Assembly: GCA_002497905.1 (NCBI GenBank)
Contig: DAFJ01000064.1
Span: 1 to 8,840, forward strand
Direction: 5' to 3'
From: Euryarchaeota archaeon UBA251
Lineage (GTDB): Archaea; Thermoplasmatota; Poseidoniia; Poseidoniales; Thalassarchaeaceae
DNA: 8,840 nucleotides
The notes below the pieces were generated by a model. The model did no database searches. It was not told the DNA's origin and was given only the letters and a program-made list of their open reading frames with translations. Made by a program: the position numbers and the translations under genes. Positions 5,533-8,840 of this stretch are shown here, one piece after another. The stretch's first letter is position 1; each line of letters begins with the position of its first letter.

Positions 5533-8385
5533 TCATAGCGGCCCGAATCCGAATTCAAAGTCTTCCTTTTCAACCTCGGTGATTCCCTGACTCTCATACT
5601 TCTCATACTGGGCTTTGATATCAACAGGGTCGACGATAGTTGGTGAGCAATAGAAAATTCGGAAATTATTGAGTTTGTGTTTCGTGAAACAATTTTGCAA
5701 CTCATAATTCATTCGTGTTCGCTCTTCAGTAGTGATGTCTTCAGGAATCAATCCCAATTTCTTGAAATCCTGATTTACGACGCCTCCGTGATTATTGATG
5801 TAGAGTTCTATCGCGTCGACCCAATCCATCGCTGTGCCCCTAGGATTGTCGGATTTTTCCTCTTCAAGAGCGGGGATTTCGATTTCAATTGGGGCCTCTT
5901 CGTCAACTTCTTCCGAGGCGGTTTCTTCAATTTCGATTTCCTCAACAGCCGCTACTTCGGCTTCGACAATTGTCTGGGCCTCGACGTCCTCCATCATTGG
6001 TATCTCCATTTGAACCTCGGGCTCGAGTTCTACTTCTTCAGTGACTACTGATTCAAGTTCCATGATTGTTGCTCCGGTATTTGTCGTAAGTACTGCTGCC
6101 TTCTTGGTTGCGGATTGACCATCTATCGCCTCTTGTATTCGTCGTCTTGCAATGCGGTTTTCTGGTTCAACATTCAGGACGTTTCTCCAAGCAGCTTCTG
6201 CATTGTCCCAATCCTCACTACTATGATGGATTGCAGCGATTCGCAGGAGTGCATTCATGTGATGTCGGTCTCTTCTAGCAGCGGTTTCAAAGTCAGAAAG
6301 TGCGCCTTTGAATTGGCCAAATGATTCGTACAACAGGCCTCTCTGATACCATCCCTCTGCAGATTCCCCATCCAATTTAATCGCTTCATTCAGAGGTTGC
6401 TCGGCTTCTGTCAAACGCTCTTGTGCAATCAATGAGGCTGCCAATTGAATCAATGCGTGAGGATTCTTACCTCTCCGTGAAAGAACGTCTCTAAAGTTGG
6501 TTTCTGCTTCCTTCCATTCACCCAATGACATCATGATTTCTCCTCGGCGGAGACGTGCCAAATCCAAATCAGGGTGTGCATCGAGGAGTGATTGTACATC
6601 ATCGAGTGCAGCATGGTGGTCTTCCTCAACCATCAGTGTTGTGCAACGATTTAGTCGGGCACGTACATGGTTTGGGTCTGCATTAAGGACGCTGTCAAAC
6701 AGACGCTTTGCCTCAATCATGTCTCCTCTTCGTGCAGCGACTACACCCTTCACGTAGTCAATTACTAAAGAGTCCCTTTCCAATACATGCGCTTCTGAAA
6801 TCAAGCGCGAGGCGGCTTCAACATCATTGCTATCCAGTGCCAAAAGGGCTTCTTCTGCTGCAATCATTGGTTCTTCAGGTAGCAATCGACGTGCACGTGC
6901 AAGTGAGATCTGAGCTTCAGACAAGTCCTGTAGCATTCGCTGAATTCTAGCCTTTCCAAGCCAAGCAACACCACTTTCTCTATCGGCTTCCAATGCTGCC
7001 TCGAATGCGATGTCTGCTTCGGATAATAACTCGCGGTCGCGGTCGCCTGTACCATCTCGGTATCGATCGGCCTCTGCAAGAATCAATCGTCCTTTCTGGA
7101 TATGGAGTGCGGGGCCGTTCCATGCACCTGCGGGGGCTTCAGCTAGAATGTCAAATGCTGCCTCTGGATTTCCATCTTGATGGTGTAAGAGTACAAGTTG
7201 GGCTCGTATTTCAGCACTATCTGGTTGCTTTGAAAGGGCGTCAACAAGAGATTGTTTAGCTTCATCACCACGGTCTAGAGCCTCCAATAATTCGGCCTTG
7301 AGAATGTCCTGTGGCTCTCCCAGTGCAACAGCATGAACGGTGGCTTTCAGTGCCTCTTCCAAGCGGCCTGGTTCGTCTTTGAGTAATTGGGCTCGGATTG
7401 ACCATGCTGGTCCTGATTGACGGTTGAGGTTGATAGCTTCATCAACTGCAGATATGCCCAATCCACGCTCATTTCTCTCAAGATGGAGTTCCGCCTTGCG
7501 TAACCAATCATCTCCATTGGGGTTGCTTGCAAGGGCAACTTCGATCGACTGTAATGCTGCATCTGTATTACCAGCACGAGCGGCTAAACTGGCCATCATC
7601 GATTTGTCTTCGGCAGTTTCAACCCCCATCGCTTCTAGTCGGCGGAGATCTACTTCAGCAGCTGCATCACCCATCTTCGTCAGCAAGCGGGCATGTTCAC
7701 GAAGAATTTCAGGTTCATCTGGAGTGATGTTGAGCAAGCCCTCTAGATGCGTTCGGAGTTTATCGTCGTCGCCTGATTCACGTGATAACCGGCATAGACT
7801 TCTCAAAGTCGCAGGTTGGCCGGGGGCAATTTCAGACGCCATGAGGTAACATGCATTGGCCCAATCACGATCGCCGGCAAGGAATGCGATTTCGCCGAGG
7901 CGTCTGGCTTCGATCTCGGTCAATGTGAGATCATCAATCGTAAGTTCGAGTTGATCTAGCGTTTGCAAAACACGAGTGACCAAATTCAGTAGACCTGGGT
8001 CGGCAGGAGTGGTGTGCTCTAGGTCACCTTCACCTGTGCGACTCGCCAGTAAACCTTTGACCGCAGAGAGTGTGTTTCCGGCTGCCATTCGAGCTTCATC
8101 AGATTCTCCAGCCCCCGATAATGTTGATTGTAAACGATCGATTGTGCGGTGCGCATCGATGACTCCTGCCATCCCTGGGTGCGCCCTTTGAAGAGCCAAT
8201 GCGCTTTCTGAGAGATCTTCTGTTCGTGCGTTCAGGCTTGCAAGTATTTGGCTTGTTTCGGCGTGCGCGGTTTCCAAATCCTCGCGCAATCGACGAAGTC
8301 CTACTTCTGCCTGTACTAGCCACCAAATCACCGCGCTTGTCGCCGCGGCAAAAAATAGCGTTAATCCAATTGAGACTGGGTCCAT
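5533..8385 (-). CDS. Membrane-anchored TPR-repeat protein with acidic linker and unassigned C-terminal module
   Basis: A 950-residue protein. Residues 4-24 form one hydrophobic helix next to VQAEVGLRRLRED; positive charges after it suggest the body faces the cytoplasm. Residues 25-65 look like coiled coil. From about 160 to 755 there are many 34-residue TPR-like units with A/G-Y-A patterns. The clearest are at 540-572 (YVKGVVAARRGDMIEAKRLF), 606-640 (LARLRRGEIMMSLGEWKEAE) and 675-710 (GWYQRGLLYESFGQFKGALS). Residues 776-845 are a low-complexity Glu/Val/Ile linker. Residues 850-950 form a separate compact region (TAMDWVDAIELYINNHGG, then NYELQNCFTKHKLNNFRIFY) that I cannot assign. TPR arrays bind other proteins, so a scaffold or assembly role at the membrane is inferred. 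The ATG at 8385 starts just before the membrane helix. It heads the likely operon with redoxin and methyltransferase. Confidence 0.92.
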   Translation of the reverse strand: MDPVSIGLTLFFAAATSAVIWWLVQAEVGLRRLREDLETAHAETSQILASLNARTEDLSESALALQRAHPGMAGVIDAHRTIDRLQSTLSGAGESDEARMAAGNTLSAVKGLLASRTGEGDLEHTTPADPGLLNLVTRVLQTLDQLELTIDDLTLTEIEARRLGEIAFLAGDRDWANACYLMASEIAPGQPATLRSLCRLSRESGDDDKLRTHLEGLLNITPDEPEILREHARLLTKMGDAAAEVDLRRLEAMGVETAEDKSMMASLAARAGNTDAALQSIEVALASNPNGDDWLRKAELHLERNERGLGISAVDEAINLNRQSGPAWSIRAQLLKDEPGRLEEALKATVHAVALGEPQDILKAELLEALDRGDEAKQSLVDALSKQPDSAEIRAQLVLLHHQDGNPEAAFDILAEAPAGAWNGPALHIQKGRLILAEADRYRDGTGDRDRELLSEADIAFEAALEADRESGVAWLGKARIQRMLQDLSEAQISLARARRLLPEEPMIAAEEALLALDSNDVEAASRLISEAHVLERDSLVIDYVKGVVAARRGDMIEAKRLFDSVLNADPNHVRARLNRCTTLMVEEDHHAALDDVQSLLDAHPDLDLARLRRGEIMMSLGEWKEAETNFRDVLSRRGKNPHALIQLAASLIAQERLTEAEQPLNEAIKLDGESAEGWYQRGLLYESFGQFKGALSDFETAARRDRHHMNALLRIAAIHHSSEDWDNAEAAWRNVLNVEPENRIARRRIQEAIDGQSATKKAAVLTTNTGATIMELESVVTEEVELEPEVQMEIPMMEDVEAQTIVEAEVAAVEEIEIEETASEEVDEEAPIEIEIPALEEEKSDNPRGTAMDWVDAIELYINNHGGVVNQDFKKLGLIPEDITTEERTRMNYELQNCFTKHKLNNFRIFYCSPTIVDPVDIKAQYEKYESQGITEVEKEDFEFGFGPL

Positions 8386-8400
8386 TGGGTGGAGCGGACT

Positions 8401-8454
8401 TTCGCACCTTTTGAGTGGTTCGCACCCCTAAAGGGGTGAGAGGGGGTTTTCGCA
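8401..8454. repeat. Three short TTCGCA direct repeats in the divergent gap
   Basis: TTCGCACC occurs at 8401-8408 and 8419-8426, 18 bp apart, and a shorter TTCGCA follows at 8449-8454. All lie upstream of the TPR gene, with the hairpin between the second and third. They could be regulator-binding half-sites, but the copies are short and may be coincidental. Confidence 0.3.
8424..8439. promoter_or_regulatory. Perfect short hairpin/palindrome in the TPR gene upstream region
   Basis: CACCCCTAAAGGGGTG is self-complementary, with a 6-bp GC-rich stem and a TAAA loop (a 7-bp stem if the inner A-T pair forms). It lies 39-54 bases upstream of the TPR start codon. The 140-bp gap (8386-8525) has one AT-rich run, ATTTTTTG at 8459-8466, that could act as a TATA region for both divergent genes. 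If so, the hairpin would sit at the start of the TPR mRNA leader, or act as an operator at its promoter. It is not a terminator, because no gene ends here. Confidence 0.45.
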
Positions 8455-8525
8455 AGGGATTTTTTGAAGCCGCAAAGCGGAGGTTGAAGTGCTGGTAGCG
8501 GAGTCGAAGGTGTGAGGCGAGTATC

Positions 8526-8840
8526 ATGGGTGATGTCGAGCAGGCCTTCGATTTACGACTCTCGGCATTGAGAGAACGGGGATTTGAAGTCAATGCGCCC
8601 ACCGGTGAGCTCGCTAGCCAAGAAATGCTGTATATTGAAGAACAAGCTGAACTTGCTTCAAAAATCAAAGCAATGGTGCTCGATTTACCACCTCACCGGG
8701 AAAATGAAAAGCAGGATTTGCTCACACGTCTGATTAATCCATTGCAGGCCGCATCTGTAGAAAATGAATTGCGCCAACTTCTACGACAGTATCGTCCATG
8801 GATCCTTCTTGCAGAACGTGTTCGAGGGAAATGGTCAGAA
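8526..8840 (+). CDS. N-terminal part of a helical, possibly coiled-coil protein, cut by the right edge
   Basis: The frame is open from the ATG at 8526 to the window end, giving 105 residues with no stop, so the gene continues outside. GGTGTGAGG at 8509-8517 is a reasonable Shine-Dalgarno region about 8 bases before the ATG. The product is rich in Leu, Glu, Arg, Gln and Ala and reads as long amphipathic helices, for example QAFDLRLSALRERGFEV and MLYIEEQAELASKIKAMVLD, then ENELRQLLRQYRPWILLAER at about 79-98. The PTGEL at 25-29 probably breaks the first helix. No signal peptide or membrane helix is seen in this part. I do not recognise the family. It diverges from the TPR gene and could share its promoter region. 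Coding status is well supported by the continuous frame and codon use. Confidence 0.75.
   Translation, partial: MGDVEQAFDLRLSALRERGFEVNAPTGELASQEMLYIEEQAELASKIKAMVLDLPPHRENEKQDLLTRLINPLQAASVENELRQLLRQYRPWILLAERVRGKWSE

Noticed and set aside
5840..6060. Low-complexity tract in the TPR gene as a DNA repeat or frameshift
   Set aside because: It encodes an in-frame Glu/Val/Ile linker, with no stop codons and coding sequence continuing on both sides.
8424..8450. Hairpin followed by GGGGGTTTT as an intrinsic terminator
   Set aside because: No gene ends here; both neighbours start and point away from this gap.
8386..8525. A structured small RNA or tRNA-like gene (GTGGTTCGCACCCC resembles a T arm)
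   Set aside because: No matching acceptor, D or anticodon arms could be paired, so only the short hairpin is supported.
8099..8668. Minus-strand open frame of 189 codons across the gap and into both flanking genes
   Set aside because: It overlaps the start of the TPR gene in another frame and the antisense of the right-edge gene, and crosses the promoter gap; composition is typical of a shadow frame.
1..8840. Mobile element, CRISPR array, toxin-antitoxin or defence system
   Set aside because: No transposase, integrase, regular spaced repeats, or effector/immunity pair is visible; the genes are metabolic, regulatory or unassigned.

Overview
The window reads as a compact archaeal chromosome segment, most likely from Marine Group II / Poseidoniales (Thermoplasmatota) or a relative. 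The clues are an enolase with the archaeal-type C-terminal 'TGAPARSDR' segment, a small Lrp/AsnC regulator behind a TATA-like box with a GGAGTGAT Shine-Dalgarno, a tRNA-Cys, moderate GC and very short intergenic gaps. The lineage is an inference; no ribosomal RNA marker is present.

Layout, left to right. The 3' end of an unrecognised gene enters from the left edge (+) and stops one base before the encoded CCA of a tRNA-Cys(GCA) on the minus strand. A PLP-dependent class I/II aminotransferase (+) follows and overlaps by 7 bp the 3' end of a convergent enolase (-). Upstream of enolase on the same strand is a His-rich small protein of unknown function. It is divergent from an Lrp/AsnC regulator (+); the 115-bp gap between them carries a TATA-like box and a 9-bp inverted repeat. 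The regulator's stop codon directly abuts the stop of a SAM-dependent methyltransferase (-). That gene overlaps the end of a redoxin/thioredoxin-like gene (-), which lies 37 bp downstream of a very large membrane-anchored TPR protein (-). The TPR gene is divergent, across a 140-bp gap, from a helical protein (+) that runs off the right edge.

How the genes may work together. The minus-strand order TPR protein, redoxin, methyltransferase looks like one transcription unit, with redoxin and methyltransferase probably translationally coupled. The small His-rich gene and enolase (29-bp gap) look like a second unit. The Lrp regulator sits where it could control itself and the His-rich gene/enolase unit. 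No mobile element, CRISPR array, toxin-antitoxin pair or recognisable defence system is present, and no gap exceeds 300 bp. The least explained pieces are the 950-residue TPR protein with its acidic linker and unassigned C-terminal module, the His-rich small protein, and the two edge genes.
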